The position numbers and the translations under genes are program-made. This document shows positions 7,417 to 15,937 of a stretch of 64,000 nucleotides of DNA, piece by piece. The stretch covers positions 62,001 to 126,000 of the forward strand of contig JANQEE010000009.1 of NCBI GenBank assembly GCA_028278525.1, read 5' to 3'. This stretch comes from Minwuiaceae bacterium (lineage in GTDB: Bacteria > Pseudomonadota > Alphaproteobacteria > Minwuiales > Minwuiaceae). The notes beneath the pieces are model-generated. The model searched no databases and was not told the origin of the DNA. It saw only the letters and a program-made list of their open reading frames with translations. Position 1 is the stretch's first letter, and each line of letters begins with the position of its first letter.

Positions 7417-8131
7417 AGATTCTCTACGGCGTCTGCGCGAAAACCTGTCGAACGTCTCGACCGCGACGGTATCCACGGCGCTGTTCAAACGCGGATTGCG
7501 CAATCAGTTCATTCAGGACGTGAGGCCCCTAAAGCCCAGGGGGCGTACGATGGTCGGTCTCGCCTTCACGCTGCGATATATCCCCGCCCGAGAAGACCTG
7601 AACGGGCTGGAGGTCTTCCGAGACCGCGCCCATCCGCAACGAGCGGCGATCGAACAATGCCCAGAGGGTCATGTCATGGTGATCGACAGCCGCAAGGATG
7701 CGCGGGCGGCATCAGCCGGCAGCATACTGGTATCCCGGCTGATGATCAGGGGGGCCGCCGGCATCGTCACGGATGGCGGCTTCCGCGACGCCCCGGTGAT
7801 CGCCGATCTCGACATTCCCGCCTATCACAGCAGGCCCTCGGCACCGACAAACCTGACCTTGCATCAAGCAATCGACATCAATGTTCCGATTGGATGCGGC
7901 GATGCACCGGTCTTTCCCGGGGATCTGGTTCTCGGAGACGACGAAGGCGTTATCGTGATCCCGGCCCATCTCGCCGAGGAAGTGTCCGCCGAGGCCATCG
8001 AGATGACGGCCTTCGAGGATTTCGTGAGCGAGGAAGTGCTCAAGGGCCGGTCGATTTTCGGCCTTTATCCGGCCACCGACGACCAGACACACGAAGATTT
8101 CGCCAATTGGCGCGAAGCCAACAACCGCTAG
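7406..8131 (+). CDS. RraA-like family protein (aldolase/regulator fold)
   Basis: About 241 residues. The ATG at 7406 has a GAGAGG ribosome-binding sequence 10 bases upstream; an in-frame ATG at 7397 is too close to it. The central core IRGAAGIVTDGGFRD with a following CGDAPVFPGDLVLGDDEGV matches the RraA/HMG-aldolase fold, where the D-G-x-x-R-D site binds a divalent metal and a keto acid. Relatives include 4-hydroxy-4-methyl-2-oxoglutarate aldolases and sugar-acid enzymes. Its place as last gene of the sugar importer operon suggests a catabolic step on the imported compound rather than RNase E control. Exact reaction unknown. Confidence 0.8.
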   Translation: MVNEDSLRRLRENLSNVSTATVSTALFKRGLRNQFIQDVRPLKPRGRTMVGLAFTLRYIPAREDLNGLEVFRDRAHPQRAAIEQCPEGHVMVIDSRKDARAASAGSILVSRLMIRGAAGIVTDGGFRDAPVIADLDIPAYHSRPSAPTNLTLHQAIDINVPIGCGDAPVFPGDLVLGDDEGVIVIPAHLAEEVSAEAIEMTAFEDFVSEEVLKGRSIFGLYPATDDQTHEDFANWREANNR

Positions 8132-8220
8132 AGCAATCGATGTAGCGATACGCCGACAGCGCCGCATCGTACGACGTCATACCCCTGTTCGACAGCGGCC
8201 ACGAAGTGGCCATGACTTTA

Positions 8221-8385
8221 GGGCGGTCGGTGCGGATGACGGAGAGCGGGTACAGGCCGTTGTTGCCGGCGTCGCTGGACCTGATCATCGGCTGACGAAG
8301 GCGCCGGTGTGCCCTATGTCGTGATCTTCGTGGTCGTCCTTCTGACCGGCATGGTGGCGAGCTGTATTTCGATGTGAGTCGCCGG
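8221..8385 (+). repeat. Degenerate dispersed repeat, copy 2
   Basis: Second copy of the sequence at 1212-1330, same orientation, placed just after the RraA-like gene and just before the right-end sequence at 8422. The pair therefore lies inside the two transposon-like ends and flanks the ABC cluster on both sides. The gene-free stretch 8132-8595 contains this repeat and the end sequence; I see no further gene in it. Confidence 0.5.
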
Positions 8386-8421
8386 CGCGCCTCGACTGGT
8401 CAGGCGAAGGCCAGGCCGATG

Positions 8422-8443
8422 TGGCAATGCAAGACCTGACCCC
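8422..8443 (+). repeat. Right-end sequence of a mini-transposon family
   Basis: These 22 bases, ending GCAATGCAAGACCTGACCCC, are identical to 11471-11492, the right end of the mini-element at 11314-11492. The terminal CTGACCCC is the complement of GGGGTCAG at the left end (1048). Confidence 0.6.
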
Positions 8444-8595
8444 ACGGCCCCACGATTCAGTATGTATTGCCATCGCGGTCCCATATCGGAGACCGGTTCA
8501 CGCCTGCGGGCCGGTTGTCCCGATCCGCCCATGCCGCAGCATGGCGAACCCCGCAAGTCCGATGAGGAAAGCGGGCGCGGATCTCATGTTCGCAA

Positions 8596-9609
8596 TCATC
8601 GGGCAAGAAACCACGGCGCGGCGCCCTGAGCGCCCGTCGGCAGTTCCACGCCGGCCGCCGCACAGCCCAGAATCTCGCTCGGCTGCGCGCCGTATTGCGC
8701 GCGGAACTGGCGGTGAAAATGGCTTGCGCTGTGGAAACACCAGGCCTCGGCAATCCTGCCGACCGCGCCGCGCGAGGGGTGCGTATACAGAAGGTCCCGG
8801 AAGGCATGATCCGTCCGCCGTTCGCGGATATAGGCTTCCACGCCCCCCAGTTCGGCGAAGATCCGGAACAATGTCGACCGAGAGATGTTGAAGGCCCGGC
8901 AGAGGCGGTCGACGCCCAAGGTCCCGTCCGACAGGTGGCTGTCGACAAATTGCCGCATGGCGCCAAGCCTGGCGTCCGCAAAGGCGGCACGCGCTTCTTC
9001 ATCGATGCCGTTATGCGTAAAGACGGCTCGCAGAAGGGCAAGGACACGAGCCTTGACCGTGGCCGCGTGGCGCCAGCGCAAGCCCGGCAGGTCATGCAAC
9101 AGCGATTGGATGGCAAAGCTCAACGTCCGCCCAAGCGGTGTGTCCATCGGAATATTGAAGCTGGCGGGGTGGCGGCTCGGATCGTAGCCGACGGATTCCT
9201 GAGGGACGTAAACGCCGTCGACCACATTGTCGATGTCGACGCCGTAACGTTCGAGCGAGAAATCCATCACATGAATATTTCCGGCGCTGGTGTGGCTGAC
9301 CTGATCGCCGAGGAGGCCGCGAGAGCGCCCGTTCTTATAGACCCTGATGCTGAGATACCCCTGCGACAGGCTGATATGCTTCTTTGTCCGCTTGCCGATC
9401 AGACAATCGTCGATAAACCCATAAACGAAAACGTCCTCGATATGCCACGCATCCCATGAGAACCGAATGTCGCGCTGGGGCTGGCGCAGCGGCGTGACAT
9501 CGACGAGCTCTTTCGAAAACTCCCGCCAGGCTTCCGCCCGGACCTTTGGGTCCAGGGTCAATGCATCGAAATGAGACGATGGGATAGCGTCGCCCGATGA
9601 CACCGTCAA
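8596..9609 (-). CDS. AraC-family transcriptional regulator
   Basis: 337 residues. The C-terminal 100 residues form the double helix-turn-helix of AraC/XylS proteins (VDRLCRAFNISRSTLFRIF, then SASHFHRQFRAQYGAQPSEIL). The N-terminal part resembles the AraC_binding_2 sensor domain, with the pattern seen in NahR/FeaR-like regulators. The start is uncertain: a TTG at 9609 and a GTG at 9603 are both close to a GGTGGGGA ribosome-binding sequence. No target gene is obvious; the nearest other genes are the PEP-CTERM-like gene downstream of the mini-element and the RraA-like gene that converges on it. Confidence 0.88.
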   Translation of the reverse strand: MTVSSGDAIPSSHFDALTLDPKVRAEAWREFSKELVDVTPLRQPQRDIRFSWDAWHIEDVFVYGFIDDCLIGKRTKKHISLSQGYLSIRVYKNGRSRGLLGDQVSHTSAGNIHVMDFSLERYGVDIDNVVDGVYVPQESVGYDPSRHPASFNIPMDTPLGRTLSFAIQSLLHDLPGLRWRHAATVKARVLALLRAVFTHNGIDEEARAAFADARLGAMRQFVDSHLSDGTLGVDRLCRAFNISRSTLFRIFAELGGVEAYIRERRTDHAFRDLLYTHPSRGAVGRIAEAWCFHSASHFHRQFRAQYGAQPSEILGCAAAGVELPTGAQGAAPWFLAR

Positions 9610-9659
9610 TGTTCCCCACCCGCAACAATGAACGGCCGATACTACCTCAATGCGCGCCA

Positions 9660-9848
9660 GAGTTCATTGCACCAGCGTCTCAAAATGCTCGGTGTTTTGG
9701 CATCATATGACATGAGCGGGCGTTGCCGCGGACCTCTCTCCGGACGCCGAAACACATCCTGATTTGCGATAGACGGCCTCGCTCCAGGGAGCAATGCGGC
9801 GCAAATCGATCGCTGCCAGGCAGATTGGGACGCTGGTGCAATGAACTC
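9660..9848. mobile_element. Possible 189-bp mini-element with 20-bp perfect inverted ends
   Basis: GAGTTCATTGCACCAGCGTC at 9660-9679 has its exact complement at 9829-9848. The 149-bp interior has no convincing gene. This is the arrangement of a miniature inverted-repeat transposable element, but I could not see a flanking target duplication. It occupies most of the gene-free stretch 9610-9926. Confidence 0.5.
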
Positions 9849-9926
9849 CCCTTTGAAACCTGCTACGTACCCCGGGGGGCGTTGAGCACGCTTGGCCGTG
9901 CGGAGAAGCCACAGGTGGGGTAGACG

Positions 9927-10568
9927 ATGTTCATCAGAGCCATAGCGGCATTGGGACTGGCGATTGGCTTGCCGGCGGCGGCCCAGTCCGCGCCAATCTC
10001 GGATTTCACCGGATTTGAGGTCTCGCTGTCGGCAAGCGCGACATCCGTTTTCGGTAGCCCGACGACCCTCGCATCCGTTGCGCCGGCCTCGGATACCGCG
10101 ACGATTGGCGCGGGCGACGAATTTCAGGTCGAGGTGACGCTGGGCAGCGCGACAGGCCTCTTGAACATCGACTTTGACCCGTCCGGTGTCGTCGCCCTGC
10201 GGCCCGTGAACCCGTTCGACCTGCGAATTAGAACGAGTGGTCTCCCTCTCCCAATCAGCATTAACCTCGAGTTCAGCTTCATCGATCCAAACGTTGCCAT
10301 CACGGATGCGGTGTTGGGGACCGGACAACCCACCAATGGCTCTTTGGAGCTAAGCGGCCCCGACCCGTTCACGGTCGTCCTCAGCCCGGAGTTTGTGCCA
10401 GCATCGTTTCCTCGTGGAAGTTTCGTGGGTGTGCTGGCCATTGAAGAGGAACTGGGCCCCATCACGATCACGGCCGAAATACAGGACGTTGCCGGCCCGG
10501 GCAGCCTCGCCCTCTTTCTTAGCGGCCTTACCGGACTTGCTCTCGCCCGGCGCCGCGTTGGTCCCTAG
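9927..10568 (+). CDS. Secreted protein with a PEP-CTERM-like C-terminal sorting signal
   Basis: 213 residues with a signal peptide (about 1-22, cleavage after AAQSA). The mature part is low in charge and rich in Ser, Thr, Gly and hydrophobic beta residues, as in exported surface proteins. The end has a short motif (AGPGS, in place of the usual P-E-P), a hydrophobic stretch SLALFLSGLTGLALA and then ARRRVGP. This is the tripartite signal recognised by exosortase, in a divergent form. No exosortase is in the window. Function unknown; a role in the cell surface or matrix is only inferred. Confidence 0.7.
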   Translation: MFIRAIAALGLAIGLPAAAQSAPISDFTGFEVSLSASATSVFGSPTTLASVAPASDTATIGAGDEFQVEVTLGSATGLLNIDFDPSGVVALRPVNPFDLRIRTSGLPLPISINLEFSFIDPNVAITDAVLGTGQPTNGSLELSGPDPFTVVLSPEFVPASFPRGSFVGVLAIEEELGPITITAEIQDVAGPGSLALFLSGLTGLALARRRVGP

Positions 10569-10633
10569 AGCACGATCCGACCAAGTCGAGATTGCGACGA
10601 CGGTTTGTTAAATCCCCAAATTGTGAGGACAGT

Positions 10634-11284
10634 ATGTTTCGACGACTGACGATGACGATGCTTGGCTTGGCCCTGCTGGCCATGGCCGGCCACGCGGCGC
10701 CCGCGAAAGCGGCGCCGATCACCTATGACGAGGCCGTCGACGGCGATCTCGATGTCAGCCTGCCGCCATTCGTGCTTGGCTTGGGCGACAACGTTTTCAC
10801 GGGGACAATATCGTACTTTTTCAATCCTTCGTCATTCGAGTCTATCTCCGACCGCGACGGGCTTCTGTTCACCATTCAGCCCAATCGTCGTCTTACCAGT
10901 GTCGTGCTGACCGTGACCTCTTTCTTCAACAACTCCGACAGCACGGTCAGCTTGGGCTTCACTGCGAGTCCGGAGGTCAGGACGGGCATAACCGACGATG
11001 GGATCGCGGGAGCGCCGAGCGCCCTGGTTTTCAGTACTGACGGTCCCGACGTGAGTTTGCCGCTGTCGATCGCGATACCCGAGGTGGAACTCGGCCTCGG
11101 CACCGGTCTGTATCGCGCATTGGTACAATTCGGCTCGGGGTCCAACGGTCCCGGCGTGAGGGATTTCGGTTACGACTACACGCTGACGCTCGGCGTCACG
11201 CCGGTCCCGCTGCCGTCGGGCCTTTGGTTGCTGCTCTCCGGGCTTGGCGCGCTGGCCGCGATGCGGGCGCGCCAACCGGCCTGA
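10634..11284 (+). CDS. Secreted protein with a VPLP-type CTERM sorting signal
   Basis: About 216 residues from the ATG at 10634, which begins a clear signal peptide (MFRRLTMTMLGLALLAMAG, cleavage near AKA). The C-terminus reads VPLPSGLWLLLSGLGALAA followed by MRARQPA, the V-P-L-P-A/S variant of the exosortase signal with a membrane span and basic tail. It lies 65 bases after the previous PEP-CTERM-like gene in the same direction; both are probably exported and anchored by the same system. No similarity to an enzyme is apparent. Confidence 0.75.
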   Translation: MFRRLTMTMLGLALLAMAGHAAPAKAAPITYDEAVDGDLDVSLPPFVLGLGDNVFTGTISYFFNPSSFESISDRDGLLFTIQPNRRLTSVVLTVTSFFNNSDSTVSLGFTASPEVRTGITDDGIAGAPSALVFSTDGPDVSLPLSIAIPEVELGLGTGLYRALVQFGSGSNGPGVRDFGYDYTLTLGVTPVPLPSGLWLLLSGLGALAAMRARQPA

Positions 11285-11313
11285 ACGCCCGGATTACCGA
11301 ATTAGGAATCAAA

Positions 11314-11492
11314 GGGGTCAGAGTCGATTGAATTTCCTGCACCGCCGTTCCCGAATCCCGTTGCCACCGAGCGCGACGCAATCTCGATGGGCCGCGCGCC
11401 GTGTTCGCGAGATCGCCGCGGCGTTGCGCGCCTTGCGATGATGGGCTTGATTGGTTGGGCTGCGGCAATATGGCAATGCAAGACCTGACCCC
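11314..11492 (+). mobile_element. 179-bp mini-transposon with GGGGTCAG inverted tips
   Basis: It begins GGGGTCAGAGTCGATTGAAT and ends GCAATGCAAGACCTGACCCC. I recall closely similar end sequences around Y1 (IS200-like/RAYT) transposase genes in proteobacteria, but there is no transposase here. Its interior (11373-11445) contains a second repeat also found at 42857-42927. It lies in the 372-base gap before the sigma factor gene together with the Fur box. Confidence 0.55.
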
Positions 11493-11536
11493 GATATCCT
11501 AGACCCCGATGTGACGCCGATGTCCTTTATCGACAG

Positions 11537-11557
11537 TATTGAGAATGATTCTCAATA
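11537..11557. promoter_or_regulatory. Fur box
   Basis: TATTGAGAAT-G-ATTCTCAATA is a perfect palindrome with 10-bp arms around one base. It closely matches the iron-regulator consensus of alternating GATAAT/ATTATC-type units and sits 100 bases before the sigma factor start. Iron-loaded Fur would shut off the whole iron uptake locus through the sigma factor. Confidence 0.85.
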
Positions 11558-11656
11558 TCTGTACGGTTACATTATCATCGGTTGGATGAATTGGAAAGCC
11601 GGCGTTGCGGGTGGCGTCGGCTTTGTTTTGGGGTGGGGTTCACGCGGCGCGGACGG

Positions 11657-12175
11657 ATGGATAAGCGCACATTCCGGTCATTGGCACAGGCGGCCGAAGC
11701 CTATTACGAGGAGCTCCGCCGTTTCGCGCTGCGACGCACCGGGTCGAAAAGCCTTGCCGACGACGTCGTCCAGGAAACCTGGCTGCGGGCCAGTACGACC
11801 GGCGTCGCCATGCCCTACAATCCAAGGGCCTATCTGTATCGGATGACGGGCAATCTGGTCGTCGACCATTTGCAGCGGCGCGGGGACGCCGACGGCCCCC
11901 GGGCCGATGGGGCTCTCGCCGAACAGGTGGCGTGCCCCGCTCCCGCGCCCGACGCAGAGGTCGCGGCGCGCCAGGAATTCGCCATTCTTTCCGAAGCCGT
12001 CAGGGATCTGCCCGAAAAGTGCCGCCATGTCTTCATTCTCTATCGCGGCCACGGCCTGACGATGCGCCAGATCGCGGCGCGCCTCGGCATCTCCGAAAAA
12101 ACGGTGGAGAAGCACATCGCGCGGGCGATGGTTCAGTGCCGCAAGAGGCTACGCGAGGCGGGGCGCGAGGTCTGA
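11657..12175 (+). CDS. ECF sigma factor, FecI type
   Basis: 172 residues from the ATG at 11657; longer versions add residues unrelated to the family. Region 2 (about 15-75) contains ADDVVQETWLRA and region 4 (about 110-165) contains LPEKCRHVFILYRGHGLTMRQIA and ISEKTVEKHIARAM. It should direct RNA polymerase to the receptor gene at 13449 when the receptor signals through the FecR-like protein. It lies behind a perfect Fur box, so it is iron-repressed. Gene order sigma, FecR, receptor is the classic Fec arrangement. Confidence 0.92.
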   Translation: MDKRTFRSLAQAAEAYYEELRRFALRRTGSKSLADDVVQETWLRASTTGVAMPYNPRAYLYRMTGNLVVDHLQRRGDADGPRADGALAEQVACPAPAPDAEVAARQEFAILSEAVRDLPEKCRHVFILYRGHGLTMRQIAARLGISEKTVEKHIARAMVQCRKRLREAGREV

Positions 12176-12311
12176 TGCAACGCCCCGTGTCACTTTTTTC
12201 GCCTTACCGGCATTTCGTACTGGGGGACTATGCCACGCGCCAGGGTCGTATCCGGGTAGAAGCTTACTCATTCGCAGCGAGCGGCATTCGCGCGACGACG
12301 CCGCGGCATCG

Positions 12312-13331
12312 GTGATGACCATGACGGCCGACCGACCAATGGAACAACGGCAAGACCTGCCGGAAGCGATCCTCGAGGAAGCGGCCATCCGCCACGCCCG
12401 ACTTCGCGACGGGGCGGGAGACCGGTCGGGGGACGGCGCGACCGAGCGGGCGGCGCTGGAACGATGGCTGGAAGCCGACCCGCGCCACCGCCAGGCGTTC
12501 GAGGATATCGAGCGGCTTTGGTCCGCCCTGGAAGCCCCGGTCGCGCGGGCGATGGTGGAGGAGCGCGCATCAATCCAACCCCTTCCGCCACGGCGCCGGC
12601 GCTTCGCGCGCCTCGCGCCGCGCCTGGCGGCGGCCGCCTGTCTGATTGTCGCCGTCGGTGCGGTACTGGTCGGCGGCGGCCTGTTCGATAGCCTGAGGGC
12701 CGATCACGCCACGGCTGCCGGCGAGCGGAAGTCGGTGGTACTGGCCGACGGCAGCCGGGTCATGCTCAATACGGGAACGGCGATGGCGGTCGACCTGAAC
12801 CCGGACCGCCGCGACATCCGGCTGTTTCGTGGCGAAGCCTGGTTCGAGGTCTCGCCCGATGCCGGCCGCCCCTTCACGGTGAAAACGCCGATGGGGACAG
12901 TGCGGGTAACCGGCACGCGCTTCGACGTCCGGCTTGGCGACGGCAAGACGTTGGTAAGCCTGGTGGAAGGGCGGGTCGAGTTGACGCCGACGGCCGGCGC
13001 GGCTGGGCGGCCGCCGGTCGCCCTGGAGCCGGGCCAGCAGGCCAGCCTGTCGGCAAAAGGGACGTCCGCCGCGACCGCATTCGACCGAACGGCCGCGGCA
13101 GCCTGGCGGCGTGGCCAGCTTGTATTCTACGACGCGCCGCTGACCGAGGTGGTGGCGGAGCTGAACCGCTACCGACGCGGCCATATCGTCGTCGCCGACA
13201 ACAGGCTGCGGCATCTGAAAATCAGCGGCGTATTCAGCACCGACGACACCGACGCCGCGCTCGACGCCATAGAGGGAACCCTGCCCGTCCGCATCGTGCG
13301 ATTGACGGACTACCTAGTGCTGCTGCGTTAG
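12312..13331 (+). CDS. FecR-family anti-sigma regulator
   Basis: 339 residues; GTG (12312), ATG (12315) and ATG (12321) are all possible starts. An N-terminal cytoplasmic domain of the DUF4880 type (ERWLEADPRHRQAFEDIERLW) binds the sigma factor, one membrane span follows (about residues 100-120), then the periplasmic FecR domain (VVLADGSRVMLNTGT, RLFRGEAWFEVSPDAGRPF, GTRFDVRL) and a C-terminal DUF4974-type part that contacts the receptor's STN domain. It relays substrate binding at the outer membrane to the sigma factor. Confidence 0.92.
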   Translation: MMTMTADRPMEQRQDLPEAILEEAAIRHARLRDGAGDRSGDGATERAALERWLEADPRHRQAFEDIERLWSALEAPVARAMVEERASIQPLPPRRRRFARLAPRLAAAACLIVAVGAVLVGGGLFDSLRADHATAAGERKSVVLADGSRVMLNTGTAMAVDLNPDRRDIRLFRGEAWFEVSPDAGRPFTVKTPMGTVRVTGTRFDVRLGDGKTLVSLVEGRVELTPTAGAAGRPPVALEPGQQASLSAKGTSAATAFDRTAAAAWRRGQLVFYDAPLTEVVAELNRYRRGHIVVADNRLRHLKISGVFSTDDTDAALDAIEGTLPVRIVRLTDYLVLLR

Positions 13332-13448
13332 GTCACGGCCCGAGAGCTTCAAAAAAAGCAAGTCGCCGATGGGGGATTCGCCCGCCCCACCCGGTCACAC
13401 ACCATGTGCGAATGCCTCGCACTCGCAGATCAAAGGTATTTTCCGATA

Positions 13449-15920
13449 ATGAACAATCCATTCAGGACGGCAGGGGGAATGGGCGCGGGCGCGTGCCGGG
13501 CGCGGTTGTTGATCGGCGCGTCCGCGCTGGTGTTTGCGCAGGCGATGCCCGCCATGGCGCAAACCGACACGGGGGCTAACGCGCCTGCGCCCACGCCAAC
13601 GCTTGTCGCCCAGGCCGCGCAATCCTACAGCTTCGATATCGCGTCGAAGCCGCTGCCGCAGGCCATCGCCGATTTTTCCGCCGTCACCGGACTTCAGGTT
13701 CTGTACACGGAAAGGTCGACCTTCGACCGCACGGCGCCGGCGCTGAAGGGCACCTACACCGCGCAAGAGGCACTGCGGCGCCTGCTTGCCGGAAGCGGGC
13801 TGGTTGGGCGTTACACATCGGCGACCGCCGTGACGGTCGAACGGCCGAGGCAAAACGACAGCAACGGCCCGATCCAACTCAAACCGATCAACGTGGCGGG
13901 ATCGACGGAGTGGGCTTTCGGGCCGGTCGACGGCTACAAGGCCGACCGCTCCGCCACGGCGACGAGGACCGACACGCCGATCAGCGAGACCCCCGCCTCC
14001 GTTCAGGTCATCCCACGCGAGGTCATCGAGGATCAGGGCGCGCTGAACCTGAAGGACGTCTACGAGAACGCCAGCGGCGTGCTGCAGGGCGGCAACACGT
14101 TGAACGCACAGTCCGAGGTTCTACCGCTGATCCGTGGGTTCGAATCGCCGATCCTGCTCCGAAACGGGCTGCGGGCTACCCAGGTGGGCGCGGTCGACCT
14201 TTTCAACGTAGAGCGGGTGGAGGTGCTGAAAGGGCCGGCGTCCATTCTCTACGGCGCCATCGAGCCCGGCGGCATCGTCAACTACGTAACGAAGAGGCCC
14301 CAGGCGACGCCGCGCTATGCCCTGGAAGGCCAGGGCGGCAGCTTCGGCTTCTTTCGGACCAGCATGGACACGACCGGTCCGGTGACCGAAGAAAAGTCGC
14401 TGCTGTACCGGTTCAACGCCGCCTACACCAACAGCGACTCGTTCCGCGACGAAATGGAGCTGGAGAGGGTCGCCGTCTCGCCGAGCCTGTTGTGGCAGCC
14501 GACGGACAGTACCGACCTGTTTATCGATTTCTCTTACCTGCGCGAGGAGCAGCCCCTCGATTCCGGCATTCCATTGGACGAAAACGGCAAGCGGCTCGTG
14601 CCGCGAAAGACGTTTTTCGGCGATCCCGACCTGGACGGGCGGGATATCGAGGACATCAACGTCAGCTACCAGTTGGAGCATGCGTTCAGCGACGCCTGGA
14701 GCGTGCGCAACCAGTTCCAGTTTCACAGGGCGGACGCTTCCAACGAAGGGATCCGTTCGACCGGGGTCGGCGGCCCGACCGGCAATGAATTCATCGGGCT
14801 CAGATATCAAAACGAAGATCGCACAGATGACGAGCTGCAATTCGTGGTCGACGCCTTGTCCAAGTTCGAACTGGGGCCGTCCGACCATGCCTTTTTGTTC
14901 GGCAGCGAACTGATCTCGCAATATTCGGACTTCCGCCGCTTCCGGCAAAACCTCGCCCCGGTGCCGATCTTCAGCAACGTAAGGGTCGATTTCGATCCGC
15001 CGGACGACCAGCCGAAACAATCAATCGAGGGCGATACGCTTCGCGCCGGTTTCTACGTGCAGGATCAGATTTCGCTGCTGAGCGACGGCCGGCTGAAGCT
15101 GCTGCTCGGCGGCCGTTACGACGTGGTGCGCCAGGAAAACGAACGCGACGGGGTGCATTCGCCGGACGTGGACGACGATAAGTTCTCCGGCCGCGCCGCC
15201 ATACTGTACGAATTCACAAATCAGTATGCCGGCTACGCCAGCGTCAGCCAGTCGTTCAACCCGCAAGACCCGGGCACGGTGGACGCCGATGGAAACGCCC
15301 TGGATCCGGAAATAGGCCTGCAGTACGAGGCCGGTTTCAAGGCCTCGTTTTTCGACGACCGGCTGAGCGCCACGGTCTCGGTCTACCAGATCGAGAAAGA
15401 GGACGTCGCCTTGTTCGATCAGGATTTCTTCATCGCCACCGGCGAGATCACGTTCTTTCCCGGCGTCGAACAGCGCAGCCGCGGCGTCGAAGTCGACATC
15501 ACGGGCGCAATCACCGACCGCATCAACGTCCTGGCCAACTATAGCTTCACGGACACCGAGGTGCTGGAGAACGCCAACGATCCCGACATGGAAGGCGAAC
15601 GGCTCGGCGGCGTGCCGAAGCACAAGGCGCGGCTTTGGACGACGTTCGAATTCGGCGCGGGCGACCGGCTGAGCGGGCTCGGCTTCGGCGGCGGCGTTCG
15701 TTACGTCGGCGAGAGCACCGCGCTGTTCGAGAACGAGCTCGAACTGGACCCCTACGTGGTGGTCGACGCGGCCGCCTGGTACCGGTGGAAAGCGGTCGAC
15801 TTCAGGCTGAACGTGCTCAACCTGTTCGACGAGGACTATATCGTCCGCGCCAGCGGCAGAGCGATCGCACATCCGGGTGAGCCGCTGACCGTCATCGGTT
15901 CGCTGCGCGTCCGGTTCTAG
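13449..15920 (+). CDS. TonB-dependent siderophore receptor with STN signalling domain
   Basis: About 823 residues. The ATG at 13449 is preferred because it begins a proper signal peptide ending AMPAMAQ. Order: signal peptide; STN domain (about 55-130, SYSFDIASKPLPQAIADFSA and GTYTAQEALRRLLAGSGL); plug (about 165-290, with TPASVQVIPREVIEDQGA and LRRT-like RNGLRATQVG); 22-stranded barrel to the terminal Phe (GSLRVRF). It imports a ferric siderophore and signals through the FecR-like protein. The barrel's plug pattern (VERVEVLKGPASILYG) is typical of the FhuA/FpvA group; the siderophore itself cannot be deduced. Confidence 0.93.
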   Translation: MNNPFRTAGGMGAGACRARLLIGASALVFAQAMPAMAQTDTGANAPAPTPTLVAQAAQSYSFDIASKPLPQAIADFSAVTGLQVLYTERSTFDRTAPALKGTYTAQEALRRLLAGSGLVGRYTSATAVTVERPRQNDSNGPIQLKPINVAGSTEWAFGPVDGYKADRSATATRTDTPISETPASVQVIPREVIEDQGALNLKDVYENASGVLQGGNTLNAQSEVLPLIRGFESPILLRNGLRATQVGAVDLFNVERVEVLKGPASILYGAIEPGGIVNYVTKRPQATPRYALEGQGGSFGFFRTSMDTTGPVTEEKSLLYRFNAAYTNSDSFRDEMELERVAVSPSLLWQPTDSTDLFIDFSYLREEQPLDSGIPLDENGKRLVPRKTFFGDPDLDGRDIEDINVSYQLEHAFSDAWSVRNQFQFHRADASNEGIRSTGVGGPTGNEFIGLRYQNEDRTDDELQFVVDALSKFELGPSDHAFLFGSELISQYSDFRRFRQNLAPVPIFSNVRVDFDPPDDQPKQSIEGDTLRAGFYVQDQISLLSDGRLKLLLGGRYDVVRQENERDGVHSPDVDDDKFSGRAAILYEFTNQYAGYASVSQSFNPQDPGTVDADGNALDPEIGLQYEAGFKASFFDDRLSATVSVYQIEKEDVALFDQDFFIATGEITFFPGVEQRSRGVEVDITGAITDRINVLANYSFTDTEVLENANDPDMEGERLGGVPKHKARLWTTFEFGAGDRLSGLGFGGGVRYVGESTALFENELELDPYVVVDAAAWYRWKAVDFRLNVLNLFDEDYIVRASGRAIAHPGEPLTVIGSLRVRF

Positions 15921-15937
15921 CGACCGAAACGGTATCG

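Noticed and set aside
14135-14155. GGGTTCGAATC resembling a tRNA T-arm
   Set aside because: It is inside the receptor reading frame and no acceptor or anticodon stems are present.
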